From Brevibacterium sediminis (GTDB taxonomy: Bacteria > Actinomycetota > Actinomycetes > Actinomycetales > Brevibacteriaceae): a DNA stretch of 64,000 nucleotides. This document shows, in pieces, positions 8,606-17,778 of the stretch (positions are counted from its first letter, which is position 1; each line of letters opens with the position of its first letter). The stretch spans positions 308,121 to 372,120 of the forward strand of contig NZ_JABKDD010000002.1 in the NCBI RefSeq assembly GCF_013623905.1. Direction: 5' to 3'. Under the pieces are notes generated by a model, which saw nothing but the letters and a program-made list of their open reading frames with translations, was not told where the DNA came from and did no database searches. A program made the translations under genes and the position numbers.

Positions 8606-9603
8606 AGTACGGCGTCTACACGGCGATCCTCCACGATCGCCCGCTGCCGGAAGCTCTGTCCGTGATCAAGGGACTCGGTCTCGATGCTGCCGAGATCAAC
8701 GTCGGCGGGTTCCTCCCGCCTGTGCACATGCCCACGATCGATGACATCCTCATCTCGGACGCTGCCCGAGACGAGTACCTCGGCACCTTCACCGAGGCGG
8801 GGGTCGAGCTGGCGGGTCTCAACGCCAACGGCAATCCCCTCCATCCGAATCCGGAGATCGGACCGCCGACTCTGGCCGACATCGAGCGGGCCATCAAGGT
8901 CGCGAATCGACTGGGCCAGACGCGCGTGGTGACGATGTCGGGTCTGCCCGGCGCCGATTCCGCGGCCACCGTGCCGACCTGGATCGTCAACCCGTGGGAG
9001 TCGTCCTACCTCGACGTCCGCGACGCTCAATGGGAGGCCGCGACCCCGATCTGGCGCAACCTCGACCGCCTCGCCGCCGACAACGGTGTGAAGATCGCCA
9101 TCGAGATGCACCCGCACAACCTCGTGTTCAACCCCGCCACCCTCGAACGCCTCGTCGAGACGATCGGAGCGACGAACGTCGGCGCGGAGATGGACCCCTC
9201 CCACCTGTTCTGGCAGGGCATCGATCCCGTCGCAGCCGTCGACCACCTCGGCGAACTCGTCGTCCACGCAGCAGCCAAGGACGTGCGCATCAACGAGGCC
9301 GCACAGATCCACGGCGTGCTCGACGACCGCCACACCCGCTTCACCGGGGACCGGATCACGAACATCCGCGGCGGAGCGGCGATCAGCGCCTGGCCCAAGG
9401 GCTCGGCCTGGGACTTCGTCGCCCTCGGCAAGGGCCATGACCAGGACTTCTGGAACCGGTTCGTCGTCGCCCTGGCCCGAGTCGACCCGAACATGGCCGT
9501 GCACATCGAGCACGAGGACGAATCTCTCGGCCGGATCGAAGGACTCGAAACCGCCGCCGAGGTGCTCCTCACGGCCGCACGCACCGTGCCGTCCCCAGCC
9601 TGA
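8602..9603 (+). CDS. Sugar phosphate isomerase/epimerase-like TIM-barrel protein
   Basis: A 333-residue xylose-isomerase-like TIM barrel. Features are the N-terminal MKYGVYTAILHDR strand, the metal-site region IAIEMHPHNLVF, GAEMDPSHLFWQG and the C-terminal VHIEHEDESLG. These Glu/Asp/His residues fit the divalent-metal site of the IolE/IolI/IolH superfamily. It is translationally coupled to the dehydrogenase before it (ATGA overlap). A role as an inosose isomerase or epimerase is plausible from context but not provable here. Confidence 0.85.
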   Translation: MKYGVYTAILHDRPLPEALSVIKGLGLDAAEINVGGFLPPVHMPTIDDILISDAARDEYLGTFTEAGVELAGLNANGNPLHPNPEIGPPTLADIERAIKVANRLGQTRVVTMSGLPGADSAATVPTWIVNPWESSYLDVRDAQWEAATPIWRNLDRLAADNGVKIAIEMHPHNLVFNPATLERLVETIGATNVGAEMDPSHLFWQGIDPVAAVDHLGELVVHAAAKDVRINEAAQIHGVLDDRHTRFTGDRITNIRGGAAISAWPKGSAWDFVALGKGHDQDFWNRFVVALARVDPNMAVHIEHEDESLGRIEGLETAAEVLLTAARTVPSPA

Positions 9604-9679
9604 TCGACACGGTCGCGCAGTCGGCGTGCGACGCGTCCGACCGCGGCACAGCGACCACGCCGACTGCGTGAACTGAGGC

Positions 9680-9719
9680 GTTCGGGGACGGTGACCTGAG
9701 CGGGTCACCGTCCCCGAAC
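9680..9719 (+). terminator. Strong intrinsic terminator hairpin
   Basis: A perfect 17-bp stem (9680-9696 with 9703-9719) closing a 6-nt loop, without a T tract, as is common in actinobacteria. It separates the dehydrogenase/TIM-barrel operon from the GntR regulator gene. Confidence 0.85.
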
Positions 9720-9772
9720 CCTGGCGAGCCGAGTAAGCTCGAAACACAGATCCCCCGATGAGGCAGGAGCCA

Positions 9773-10540
9773 ATGGCACGCGAACCCGAGACCGAACTCC
9801 CTGCGGAGTTCTTCGGCCCCCTCGACCGCTCCCCCGGTGCCGCGCCGCTCTACACCCAGATCGCACGCAAGCTCGAAGGCGCCATTGCCGCCGGCACGCT
9901 CGTGGCCGGCACCCGGCTCGAGAACGAGGTCGCGATGGCCAAACGCATCGGGCTGTCCCGTCCGACGATCCGCCAGGCGATCCAGGACCTCGTCGACAAA
10001 GGACTGCTGGTGCGTCGCCGCGGGATCGGCACGCAGGTGATCCAGCGCCCCGTTGCCCGGCCGGTCGACCTCACGAGCCTCTATGAGGACCTCGAGAAGT
10101 CCGGCAATCCGCCGTCGACTGTCGTGCTCTCGCATCGCGTCGAAGCCGCCGACGCCGAGGCGGCCGAACACCTCGGAGTCCCCATCGGCACACCCAGCCT
10201 CCACCTGCGGCGACTCCGTCTTGTCGGTTCGACACCGCTGGCGGTGCTGCACAATGTGCTGCCGGCTCCCTTCACCGACATCACCGCCGACGAGCTCGTG
10301 AGCACCGGCCTCTACGAGACCCTGCGGGCCCGCGGGGTCGTCTTCTCCGTCGCTCAGCAGCGCATCGGCGCGAAGGCCGCCGATTCCGCCGAGGCGGAAC
10401 TGCTCGACATCGACACGGGGTCACCGCTGCTGACGATGAACCGCACGGCACTCGACCATTCGGGCACCATCGTCGAATGGGGCGATCACTGCTACCGGCC
10501 CGACCTCTACTCATTCGAGACGACCCTCGTCTCGCGCTGA
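9773..10540 (+). CDS. GntR-family (HutC/UTRA) regulator, probable inositol regulator
   Basis: A 255-residue protein. The N-terminal winged helix reads YTQIARKLEGAIAAGTL and RIGLSRPTIRQAIQDLVDKGLL, and the C-terminal UTRA ligand domain has LHLRRLRL and a VEWGDHCYRPDLYSF ending. An in-frame ATG at 9758 lacks a ribosome site; AGGAG just before 9773 favours the shorter form, although its spacing is tight. The gene lies between the two DNA segments that carry TGTCATGACA-like sites, so it is the natural candidate to bind them and to control the dehydrogenase pair and the iolC operon. Confidence 0.88.
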   Translation: MAREPETELPAEFFGPLDRSPGAAPLYTQIARKLEGAIAAGTLVAGTRLENEVAMAKRIGLSRPTIRQAIQDLVDKGLLVRRRGIGTQVIQRPVARPVDLTSLYEDLEKSGNPPSTVVLSHRVEAADAEAAEHLGVPIGTPSLHLRRLRLVGSTPLAVLHNVLPAPFTDITADELVSTGLYETLRARGVVFSVAQQRIGAKAADSAEAELLDIDTGSPLLTMNRTALDHSGTIVEWGDHCYRPDLYSFETTLVSR

Positions 10541-10726
10541 GACGCACCGATCCGCACTTCGGCGATGCCTGCGGCCGCGACAATCAGTTACACCGCACAC
10601 AACGGGGGCCATCCGGCATCGCGCCGTCACGCCTACACCGCACTCTCACACCCACCCGCCACCGCTGTGCCCGCACCCGAGAAATTTCTCCCGCAAGGGG
10701 GGTGACGAGGCACACGAACAGTGCTA

Positions 10727-10756
10727 TTGTCATGACAAATACTTTGTCCTGACAAA
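10727..10756. promoter_or_regulatory. Two GntR-type operators before iolC
   Basis: TTGTCATGACAA at 10727-10738 and TTTGTCCTGACAAA at 10743-10756, centres 17 bp apart. They match the sites at 7262-7306 and lie 43 bp upstream of the iolC ATG, where they would overlap its promoter. Confidence 0.78.
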
Positions 10757-10798
10757 TACTCGCAACGGCATCGCCGCCGTAGAGAAGGAAGCTCCACC

Positions 10799-11815
10799 AT
10801 GACCTCCTCGCCGACTTCGGCTCCTCGGACCTCACCGTTCGACCTCATCACCATCGGACGCATCGGCGTCGACATCTACCCGCTCCAGGACTCGGTCGGC
10901 CTCGAAGAGGTCGAGACCTTCGGCAAGTACCTCGGCGGGTCGGCCACGAACGTCGCCGTCGCCGCAGCCAAGCACGGCGTCGACGCCGCCGTCATCACCG
11001 CCACCGGCGACGACCCCTTCGGCCGCTACCTGCGCAGCGAAGTCGCCCGCCTCGGCGTCGACAACCGCTGGGTCGCCACGAACCCGGACTACAACACCCC
11101 CGTGACCTTCTGCGAGATCTTCCCGCCCGATGACTTCCCGCTCTACTTCTACCGCGACCCGAAGGCCCCCGACCTCGACCTCACCGAGGCCGACCTCAAC
11201 CCCGAGCAGATCGCCTCGGCGCAGATCTTCTGGGCCACCGTCACCGGGCTGAGTGTCGAGCCCAGCCGGGGAACCCACCATGCCGCGTGGGCGGCGCGGA
11301 AGCGCGCCGGGCACACCGTCCTCGACCTCGACTACCGCCCGATGTTCTGGGAGTCCCCCGAGATCGCCAGCGCCGAGGTGGCCCGTGCCCTCGAGCACGT
11401 CACCGTGGCCGTGGGCAACAAGGAGGAATGCGAGATCGCCGTCGGTGAGACCGAACCCGAACGCGCCGCCGACGCACTCCTCGAACGCGGCGTCGAACTC
11501 GCGATCGTCAAACAGGGCCCCAAGGGAGTGCTCGCGAAGACCGCCGACGAACGCGTCGAAGTTCCGCCCTACCCGGTCGACGTCACCAACGGCCTCGGCG
11601 CCGGAGACGGATTCGGCGGCGCACTGTGCCGCGGACTGCTGGCCGGCTGGGACCTCGACTACCTGCTCCGCTTCGCCAACGTCGCCGGAGCCATCGTCGC
11701 CACCCGCCGCGAATGCTCGACCGCGATGCCCGCGACCGAGGAGATCACCACCGTCATCGGCGAACCCACCGACTCCGCTGCCGTCGCGGCCGGCGCGAAG
11801 GGAGACCACTCGTGA
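10799..11815 (+). CDS. iolC: 5-dehydro-2-deoxygluconokinase
   Basis: A 338-residue PfkB/ribokinase-fold kinase. Seen are GRIGVDIYPLQD at the N-terminus, GGSATNVAVAAAKHG (sugar-binding region), TGDDPFGRYLR, and the C-terminal anion-hole and catalytic motif NGLGAGDGFGGAL with its catalytic Asp. It phosphorylates 5-dehydro-2-deoxy-D-gluconate with ATP in inositol catabolism. It is the first gene of the main iol operon, directly behind two operators, and its TGA overlaps the GTG start of the aldolase gene. Confidence 0.95.
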   Translation: MTSSPTSAPRTSPFDLITIGRIGVDIYPLQDSVGLEEVETFGKYLGGSATNVAVAAAKHGVDAAVITATGDDPFGRYLRSEVARLGVDNRWVATNPDYNTPVTFCEIFPPDDFPLYFYRDPKAPDLDLTEADLNPEQIASAQIFWATVTGLSVEPSRGTHHAAWAARKRAGHTVLDLDYRPMFWESPEIASAEVARALEHVTVAVGNKEECEIAVGETEPERAADALLERGVELAIVKQGPKGVLAKTADERVEVPPYPVDVTNGLGAGDGFGGALCRGLLAGWDLDYLLRFANVAGAIVATRRECSTAMPATEEITTVIGEPTDSAAVAAGAKGDHS

Positions 11816-12771
11816 CCACCGACGCCACCACGGCACAGACCACGGCCTCAGCTTCCGCCTCGGCGACAGCGAGCCCCATCGTGACCACCGACGCCATCGC
11901 CGAACTCCGCGAGGCCCGCTTCACCGACCCCGGCACGATCACCCGCGCCTGGCAGTCCCGCTCCCGCCGCACCATCGCCGGCGATGACTCCCGCCTCTTC
12001 ATCGTCGCCGCCGACCACCCGGCCCGCGGCGCCATGAAGGTCGGCGACGACGCCCTGGCGATGGCCGACCGCGCCGACCTCATCACCCGCCTGGCCACCG
12101 CACTCTCGCGACCCGGCGTCGACGGAGTCCTCGCCACCGCAGAGATCCTCGACGACCTCGCCTTCCTCGGCCACCTCGAGAACAAGCTCGCCGTCGGATC
12201 GATGAACCGCGGCGGGCTCGCCGGCTCGAGCTTCGAGATCGACGACCGCTTCACCGGTCACACCGTCGACCAGATGGCCCACGACGGGATCGACCTGGCC
12301 AAGACGCTGCTGCGGATCAACCTCGGCGACCCGGCGACCGCCTCGGCGCTGCAGGCCAATGCCGATGCCGTCAATGCCTGCGCCGAGGCGAACCTGCCGG
12401 TCATGCTGGAGCCGTTCATGAACGAATGGGTCGACGGCAAGGTCCGCAACCAGCTGACCCCAGAGGCGGTCATCAACTCGATCGGCATCGCCCAGGGCCT
12501 CGGCGCGACGTCGACGCACACGTGGCTGAAGATCCCCGTCGTCGACGACATGGAACGGGTCATGGCCGCGACCACGCTGCCCACGCTGCTGCTCGGCGGC
12601 GAACGCTCGAACGACCCCGAGGCGACCTTCCGCAGCTGGGCGAACGCCCTGGCCCTGCCCGGAGTCCGCGGACTCGTCATCGGCCGCTCGATCATCTACC
12701 CCGCCGACGGCGATGTCGTCTCGGCCGTCGACCGCGCCGCCGCTCTCGTCCACGGAGAAGAGAGGATCTGA
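11812..12771 (+). CDS. Cgl0158-type (beta/alpha)8 aldolase, probable IolJ counterpart
   Basis: A 319-residue TIM-barrel protein. A GTG start at 11812 is used because GGGAG lies about seven bases before it and it overlaps the iolC stop (GTGA). Features include FIVAADHPARG near the N-terminus, SMNRGGLAGSS, MLEPFMNEW and TWLKIPVVDDMERV, where the lysine in TWLKIP suits Schiff-base formation by a class I aldolase. The same type follows iolC in Corynebacterium glutamicum. It most likely replaces IolJ and splits 6-phospho-5-dehydro-2-deoxygluconate to DHAP and malonate semialdehyde. The first roughly 25 residues are low-complexity Ala/Thr/Ser; a second GTG at 11881 could be the real start. Confidence 0.82.
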   Translation: MTTDATTAQTTASASASATASPIVTTDAIAELREARFTDPGTITRAWQSRSRRTIAGDDSRLFIVAADHPARGAMKVGDDALAMADRADLITRLATALSRPGVDGVLATAEILDDLAFLGHLENKLAVGSMNRGGLAGSSFEIDDRFTGHTVDQMAHDGIDLAKTLLRINLGDPATASALQANADAVNACAEANLPVMLEPFMNEWVDGKVRNQLTPEAVINSIGIAQGLGATSTHTWLKIPVVDDMERVMAATTLPTLLLGGERSNDPEATFRSWANALALPGVRGLVIGRSIIYPADGDVVSAVDRAAALVHGEERI

Positions 12772-12775
12772 AATC

Positions 12776-13768
12776 ATGATCAACGAATGGTTCCACACCG
12801 CGGGCTCCCTCGCCCGCGAGGGCTTCGACTCCGTCGTCGACGCAGAGATCGACGGCTGGGCACACACCGGATTCCGGTCCGTGACCTTGGGCGATGCCTC
12901 AGCATTCGCCATCCCGTCCGCACCGCGCACCGGCACGACCGCCTCGGCGAATGATCAGCACCCCACCTCCATCGACCTGCCGGCCGCCGCGGTCGAACGG
13001 GTCCTCGTCCCGCTCGCCGGTGAGTCCTTCACCGTCGACTACACCCTGGCCGACGGCAGCACCGGCGGCCAGACACTGACCGGCCGAACCTCGGTCTTCC
13101 TCGGCCCCGCCGACTGCCTCTACCTGCCCACCGGAGCGAGCGCGACCGTGTCCTCGACCGCCGGGCGGATCGCCGTCGCCGAGGCGCCCACCACCGAGGC
13201 TCGTCCCGTCCAGTTCCTGCCCGCCGCCGAGGTGCCCGTCGAACTGCGCGGTTCGGGGATCTCGAGCCGTCAGGTCCACAACTTCGCGACCCCGGCCGGA
13301 CTCGACTGTGTGAAGATCATCGCCTGCGAGGTCATCACCCCGGGCGGCAACTGGTCGTCGTATCCCCCGCACAAGCACGACGAGGCGATTCCCGGCTCCG
13401 AATCCCGACTCGAGGAGATCTACTACTTCGAGACCGCGGTCTCCCGGGGATCGAAGGCCCCCGAGGCGGCCGATCCGTTCTCCCTGTTCTCGACCTACTC
13501 GTCGTCCGCGGGAGAGATCACCACCTCGGCGACGGTGCGCACCGGCGACATCGCGCTCGTGCCCTACGGCTACCACGGTCCGCTGGCCGCAGCCCCCGGC
13601 TACGACAACTACTACCTCAACGTCATGGCCGGCCCCGACGAGGAACGCGTGTGGCTCATCAGCGACGATCCGGCCCACGGCTGGGTGCGCGAGGAATGGG
13701 AGAACCTCGAATTCGACTCCCGCCTGCCCTACACGGCCGAGACAGACGCGACTTCGAAGGAGAAGTGA
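12776..13768 (+). CDS. iolB: 5-deoxy-glucuronate isomerase
   Basis: A 330-residue two-cupin protein. It has SSYPPHKHDEA with metal-binding histidines, the LEEIYYFE motif with its Glu ligand, PYGYHGPLAAAPGYDNYYLNVMAG near the C-terminus and a WLISDDPAHGW ending, all typical of IolB. It isomerises 5-deoxy-D-glucuronate to 5-dehydro-2-deoxy-D-gluconate, the substrate of IolC. It is longer than classical IolB by an insert at about residues 45-60. It follows the aldolase by 4 bp and iolD starts one base after its stop codon. Confidence 0.95.
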   Translation: MINEWFHTAGSLAREGFDSVVDAEIDGWAHTGFRSVTLGDASAFAIPSAPRTGTTASANDQHPTSIDLPAAAVERVLVPLAGESFTVDYTLADGSTGGQTLTGRTSVFLGPADCLYLPTGASATVSSTAGRIAVAEAPTTEARPVQFLPAAEVPVELRGSGISSRQVHNFATPAGLDCVKIIACEVITPGGNWSSYPPHKHDEAIPGSESRLEEIYYFETAVSRGSKAPEAADPFSLFSTYSSSAGEITTSATVRTGDIALVPYGYHGPLAAAPGYDNYYLNVMAGPDEERVWLISDDPAHGWVREEWENLEFDSRLPYTAETDATSKEK

Positions 13769-13769
13769 C

Positions 13770-15674
13770 ATGACGACAACGATGACGGTCGCCCAGGCGC
13801 TCACGACATTCCTCGCCCGCCAGTACACGGTCGACGGCGACGTCCGCCAGCGGACCATCGCCGGCATGTTCGGCATCTTCGGTCACGGCAATGTCGCGGG
13901 CATCGGCCAGGCCCTTCGCCAGCTCAGCCACGAGGAACCGGGAGCCATGCCCTACCACCAGGGCCGCAACGAACAGGCCATGGTCCACCAGGCCGTGGGC
14001 TACGCCCGGATGAACCGCCGGCGTTCGACCTTCGCAGCGGCAGCCTCGGTGGGTCCAGGTGCGGCCAATATGCTCACCGGCGCGGCCCTGGCCACGGCCA
14101 ACCGCATGCCGGTCCTGCTCCTGCCCTCGGACACCTTTGCCACCCGCGTCTCCGACCCGGTCCTCCAACAGCTCGAACACCCTCACGACACATCACTGCA
14201 GGTCACGGACGCGTTCCGGCCGCTCTCCCGGTTCTTCGACCGGGTCGACCGTCCCGAGCAGCTCTTCTCCATCGCGCTGGCCGCGATGCGCGTGCTCACC
14301 GACCCGGCCGAGACCGGGGCCGTGACCATCGCCCTGCCCGAGGACGTCCAGGCCGAGCTCATCGAGGTCCCCGATGAGTTCCTCACCGAACGCGAATGGC
14401 ACATCCGCCGTCCCCTGCCCGAACCCGGACCGCTCGACCGCGCGGTCGAGGCGATCCGGAATGCGAAGGAACCGCTCATCATCGCCGGCGGCGGTGTCCT
14501 CTACTCCGAAGCCGAGAACGAACTCAAGTCCTTCGCCGAGGCGACCGGAATTCCCGTGGCCACCACCCACGCCGGCGGCGGAGTCCTCGACCACGATCAT
14601 CCGCTCAACCTCGGCGGGGTCGGTGCCACCGGATCGGCCGCCGCGAACCGGATCGCCTCCTCGGCGGACCTGGTCATCGGCATCGGCACCCGCTACAGCG
14701 ATTTCACGACCTCGAGCCGCACCGCTTTCGACAACCCCGACGTCAGCTTCGTCAACCTCAACGTCGCAGGCTTCGACGCTTACAAGCACGGCAGCCGGTA
14801 CCCGATCATCGCCGACGCCCGGGCCGGTCTGCTGGGACTGCACGAGCGCCTCGGCGACTTCCGGGTCGATGACGCGCTGACACGGAAGGTCGAAACGGAG
14901 AAGGCGAACTGGACCGCCGAGGTCGACGCCTCCACCGCGGCCACCGACGCCGAGCTGCCCGGTCAGCCCGAGATCATCGGCGCCGTCAACCGCGCCATGG
15001 GACCGCGCGACGTCGTCGTCCAGGCCGCTGGTTCCCTGCCCGGTGACCTGCAGAAACTCTGGCGGACCCGCGATGCGCTGGGTTACCACGTCGAATACGC
15101 GTTCTCGTGCATGGGCTACGAGATCGCCGGCGGACTCGGCGTGCGCCGAGCCATCGACGCCGCCCGCGACGACCGGGACGTCGTCGTCATGGTCGGCGAC
15201 GGGTCCTACCTCATGCTGCACACTGAGCTGCTGACCGCGGTCGCCGAAGGGCTCAAGCTCATCGTCGTCCTCATCCAGAACCACGGCTACGCCTCGATCG
15301 GGCACCTGTCCGAAACGGTCGGTGCTCCGCGCTTCGGCACCTGGTACCGCAAGTACGACGCCGACGACCCTGAGTTCCGCACCGACGAGATCCTGCCCGT
15401 CGACCTCGCCGCGAACGCCCGCTCCTACGGCATCGACGTCGTCGAGATCGAGCCCGGGAACTCCGCGAGCGCCCGACTCGCCGAGGCGGTCGAAGCCGCC
15501 CGTGCCTCGGAGTCCTCCACGCTCATCCACATCAACTCCGACCCCTTGGTCTACGCCCCGGACGGCGAGGGATGGTGGGACGTGCCGGTCGCAGCCACCT
15601 CGACGATGGACGAGACCCAGGACGCCCGCACCGCCTATGAGGAGGAGCGCAGCACGCAGCGGGCGCTGCTCTGA
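13770..15674 (+). CDS. iolD: 3D-(3,5/4)-trihydroxycyclohexane-1,2-dione hydrolase
   Basis: A 634-residue ThDP enzyme with FGIFGHGNVAGIGQAL, the activating Glu in HQGRNEQAM, YAFSCMGYEIAGGLGVRR, the GDGSYLMLHTEL motif followed by QNHGYASIGHLSE, and a GWWDVPVA C-terminus. These are the hallmarks of true IolD. It opens the cyclitol dione ring hydrolytically to 5-deoxy-glucuronate in the cytoplasm. It lies within the iolC-aldolase-iolB-iolD-iolE-iolG series, one base after the iolB stop. Compare the diverged paralogue at 1733-3667. Confidence 0.95.
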   Translation: MTTTMTVAQALTTFLARQYTVDGDVRQRTIAGMFGIFGHGNVAGIGQALRQLSHEEPGAMPYHQGRNEQAMVHQAVGYARMNRRRSTFAAAASVGPGAANMLTGAALATANRMPVLLLPSDTFATRVSDPVLQQLEHPHDTSLQVTDAFRPLSRFFDRVDRPEQLFSIALAAMRVLTDPAETGAVTIALPEDVQAELIEVPDEFLTEREWHIRRPLPEPGPLDRAVEAIRNAKEPLIIAGGGVLYSEAENELKSFAEATGIPVATTHAGGGVLDHDHPLNLGGVGATGSAAANRIASSADLVIGIGTRYSDFTTSSRTAFDNPDVSFVNLNVAGFDAYKHGSRYPIIADARAGLLGLHERLGDFRVDDALTRKVETEKANWTAEVDASTAATDAELPGQPEIIGAVNRAMGPRDVVVQAAGSLPGDLQKLWRTRDALGYHVEYAFSCMGYEIAGGLGVRRAIDAARDDRDVVVMVGDGSYLMLHTELLTAVAEGLKLIVVLIQNHGYASIGHLSETVGAPRFGTWYRKYDADDPEFRTDEILPVDLAANARSYGIDVVEIEPGNSASARLAEAVEAARASESSTLIHINSDPLVYAPDGEGWWDVPVAATSTMDETQDARTAYEEERSTQRALL

Positions 15675-15768
15675 CCTCCTTCAGATCACCTGCGCATCAC
15701 GCAACCCGATTCGAGACGCGCCCCCGCCCTCGATTCAGACGAACATCACCGACACCAAGGATTCACCC

Positions 15769-16683
15769 ATGACGACGCAGTCACTTCGCATCGGCACCGC
15801 CCCCGACTCCTGGGGAGTCTGGCTGCCCGACCACCCCGGCCAGGTCCCCTGGCAGCGCTTCCTCGACGAGGTGGTCGAAGCCGGCTACACCTGGATCGAA
15901 CTCGGCCCCTACGGCTACCTGCCCACGGACCCGAACCAGCTGCGCGAGGAACTCGGCAGCCGCGGCCTCAAGCTCTCCGGCGGGACCGTGTTCACGGGGT
16001 TCCACAAGACCGATGATCAGTTCGACCGAGCCTGGAAGCAGGCCGAAGCGGTCGCGGCGCTGACCGCCGATCTCGGAGGCGAGCACATCGTCGTCATCCC
16101 TGACCTGTGGCGTTCGGACACCACCGGACAGGCCCTGGAGTCGCGCACTCTCGACGACGAGCAGTGGGCCCGCATGGCCGCCGGCCACGACGCCCTCGGC
16201 AAGGCACTGTTGGAGGAGTTCGGTCTCCACCAGCAGTTCCACTCCCATGCAGACTCCCATGTCGGCACGCATTCCGAGGTCGAACGCTTCCTCGAGCTCA
16301 CCGATGAGCGCTTCACGAACCTCTGCCTCGACACCGGCCACTTCTCCTATTACGGAGGCGACAACCTGGGTCTCATCCAGGACCACCCGTCCCGGATCGG
16401 CTACCTCCACCTCAAGCAGGTCGACCCGGTGAAGATCTTCGACGTGCTCAAATCCGATACTCCGTTCGGAGATGCGGTGGCCGACGGGATCATGGTCGAA
16501 CCCGATCAGGGCATTCCGCCGCTCGACCCGATCATCGACGCCGTCGCCGCCCTCGATGAGAACATCTTCGCCATCGTCGAACAGGACATGTTCGGCTGCA
16601 GCGTCGACGCCCCGTTCCCGATCGCTCAGCGGACTCTGGCAACCATCCTCGGCTCGACATCAGCCGCGGTCGTCGACCGCTGA
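15769..16683 (+). CDS. iolE: myo-inosose-2 dehydratase
   Basis: A 304-residue TIM barrel of the xylose-isomerase-like superfamily. It starts with RIGTAPDSWGVW, the diagnostic IolE opening, and has WIELGPYGYLP, QQFHSHADSHVGT, CLDTGHFSYYGGDN, YLHLKQVDP and AIVEQDMFG, which together carry the Glu, Asp, His and Glu metal ligands. It dehydrates 2-keto-myo-inositol (scyllo-inosose) to the diketone substrate of IolD. The ATG follows AAGGA. The gap of 94 bp after iolD holds no other gene. Confidence 0.95.
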   Translation: MTTQSLRIGTAPDSWGVWLPDHPGQVPWQRFLDEVVEAGYTWIELGPYGYLPTDPNQLREELGSRGLKLSGGTVFTGFHKTDDQFDRAWKQAEAVAALTADLGGEHIVVIPDLWRSDTTGQALESRTLDDEQWARMAAGHDALGKALLEEFGLHQQFHSHADSHVGTHSEVERFLELTDERFTNLCLDTGHFSYYGGDNLGLIQDHPSRIGYLHLKQVDPVKIFDVLKSDTPFGDAVADGIMVEPDQGIPPLDPIIDAVAALDENIFAIVEQDMFGCSVDAPFPIAQRTLATILGSTSAAVVDR

Positions 16684-16713
16684 CCATCAGACCACGAACA
16701 CACAGGAGTGACA

Positions 16714-17742
16714 GTGAACGATTCCGCCCAACCACGAGACTTCCGCGTCGGCGTCGTCGGCGCAGGCATGATGGGAGCCGACCATGTCAAACGCATCACC
16801 TCTACGATCAGCGGAGCCAGGGTCTCTGCCATCGTCGACCCCGACGAGGCCAGGCTCGCCGCGGCGCTGGAGGACGCACCAGGGGCCAAGGGATACGCCC
16901 GCATCGAAGACGCTCTCGACGAGAGCGCTGTCGACGGAGTTCTCATCGCCACCCCCGGATTCCTCCACGAGCAGGTTCTCCTGCCCTGCCTCTCCGCCGG
17001 CCTTCCGATCCTCTGCGAGAAGCCGCTGACGACGGATCCGGAATCGTCCTGGCGGGTCCTCGAGGCCGAACAGGCCACCGGCAGACAGCTCATCCAGGTC
17101 GGCTTCATGCGCCGATTCGACCCCGAATACCGACAGCTGCGGGAACTCGTCGCGAACGAGCAGGCCGGTGAGCTGCTCATGCTCCGCTGCGCTCACCGCA
17201 ATCCGGCGGTGCCCGACTCATATCAGCAGGAATCACTCATCAACGACTCGGTCGTCCATGAGTTCGATGTCGTGCCGTGGTTGGCAGGCTCCCCCATCGT
17301 CTCCCTCGAGGTCAAGCACGCTCGCCGCAACCGACTGACGCCCGAACGTCTCAAGGAGCCGATCCTCGTGCTCATGGAGCTCGAGAACGGAACGCTCGTC
17401 GATCTCGAGATGAACGTGAGCATCCAGTTCGGCTACCAGGTGACCACCGAGGCGGTCTTCGACTCCGGCATCGCCCGGATCGGAGAGTCCCACGGTATGC
17501 AGCTGTGGCATCAGGGACGTTCCGGTGTTGCCGAGCACGCCGACTTCACCACTCGCTTCGCCACGGCCTACGACAACCAGGTGCAGACATGGGTCGACGC
17601 GGCCAGGCAGGGAACCATCGCCGGGCCTTCGGCCTGGGACGGCTACAGGGTGGCCGTGGCCTGTCAGGAGGGCGTCGCCTCTCTTCTCGACGGCAAGCCC
17701 CGCACGCTCGACATCCCCAAAACTCCCGCCTTCTACCTCTGA
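16714..17742 (+). CDS. iolG: Inositol 2-dehydrogenase (Gfo/Idh/MocA family)
   Basis: A 342-residue NAD-dependent dehydrogenase with RVGVVGAGMMGADHV, the LCEKPLTTDPES signature containing the catalytic Lys, QVGFMRRFDPEY, and SLINDSVVHEFDVVPWL with the Asp and His of the active site. It oxidises myo-inositol to scyllo-inosose, the first step of the pathway. A GTG at 16708 is also in frame, but AGGAG (16704-16708) is best placed for the GTG at 16714. Its place after iolE matches the corynebacterial gene order. Confidence 0.92.
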   Translation: MNDSAQPRDFRVGVVGAGMMGADHVKRITSTISGARVSAIVDPDEARLAAALEDAPGAKGYARIEDALDESAVDGVLIATPGFLHEQVLLPCLSAGLPILCEKPLTTDPESSWRVLEAEQATGRQLIQVGFMRRFDPEYRQLRELVANEQAGELLMLRCAHRNPAVPDSYQQESLINDSVVHEFDVVPWLAGSPIVSLEVKHARRNRLTPERLKEPILVLMELENGTLVDLEMNVSIQFGYQVTTEAVFDSGIARIGESHGMQLWHQGRSGVAEHADFTTRFATAYDNQVQTWVDAARQGTIAGPSAWDGYRVAVACQEGVASLLDGKPRTLDIPKTPAFYL

Positions 17743-17778
17743 CCCGACAGCCCGCCCACTGGATCACCTGGAGCACCG

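Noticed and set aside
14193..15530. A 445-codon minus-strand frame over iolD
   Set aside because: Antisense to a clear IolD with intact ThDP motifs; its own composition is rich in Gly, Asp and Arg as for other shadows.
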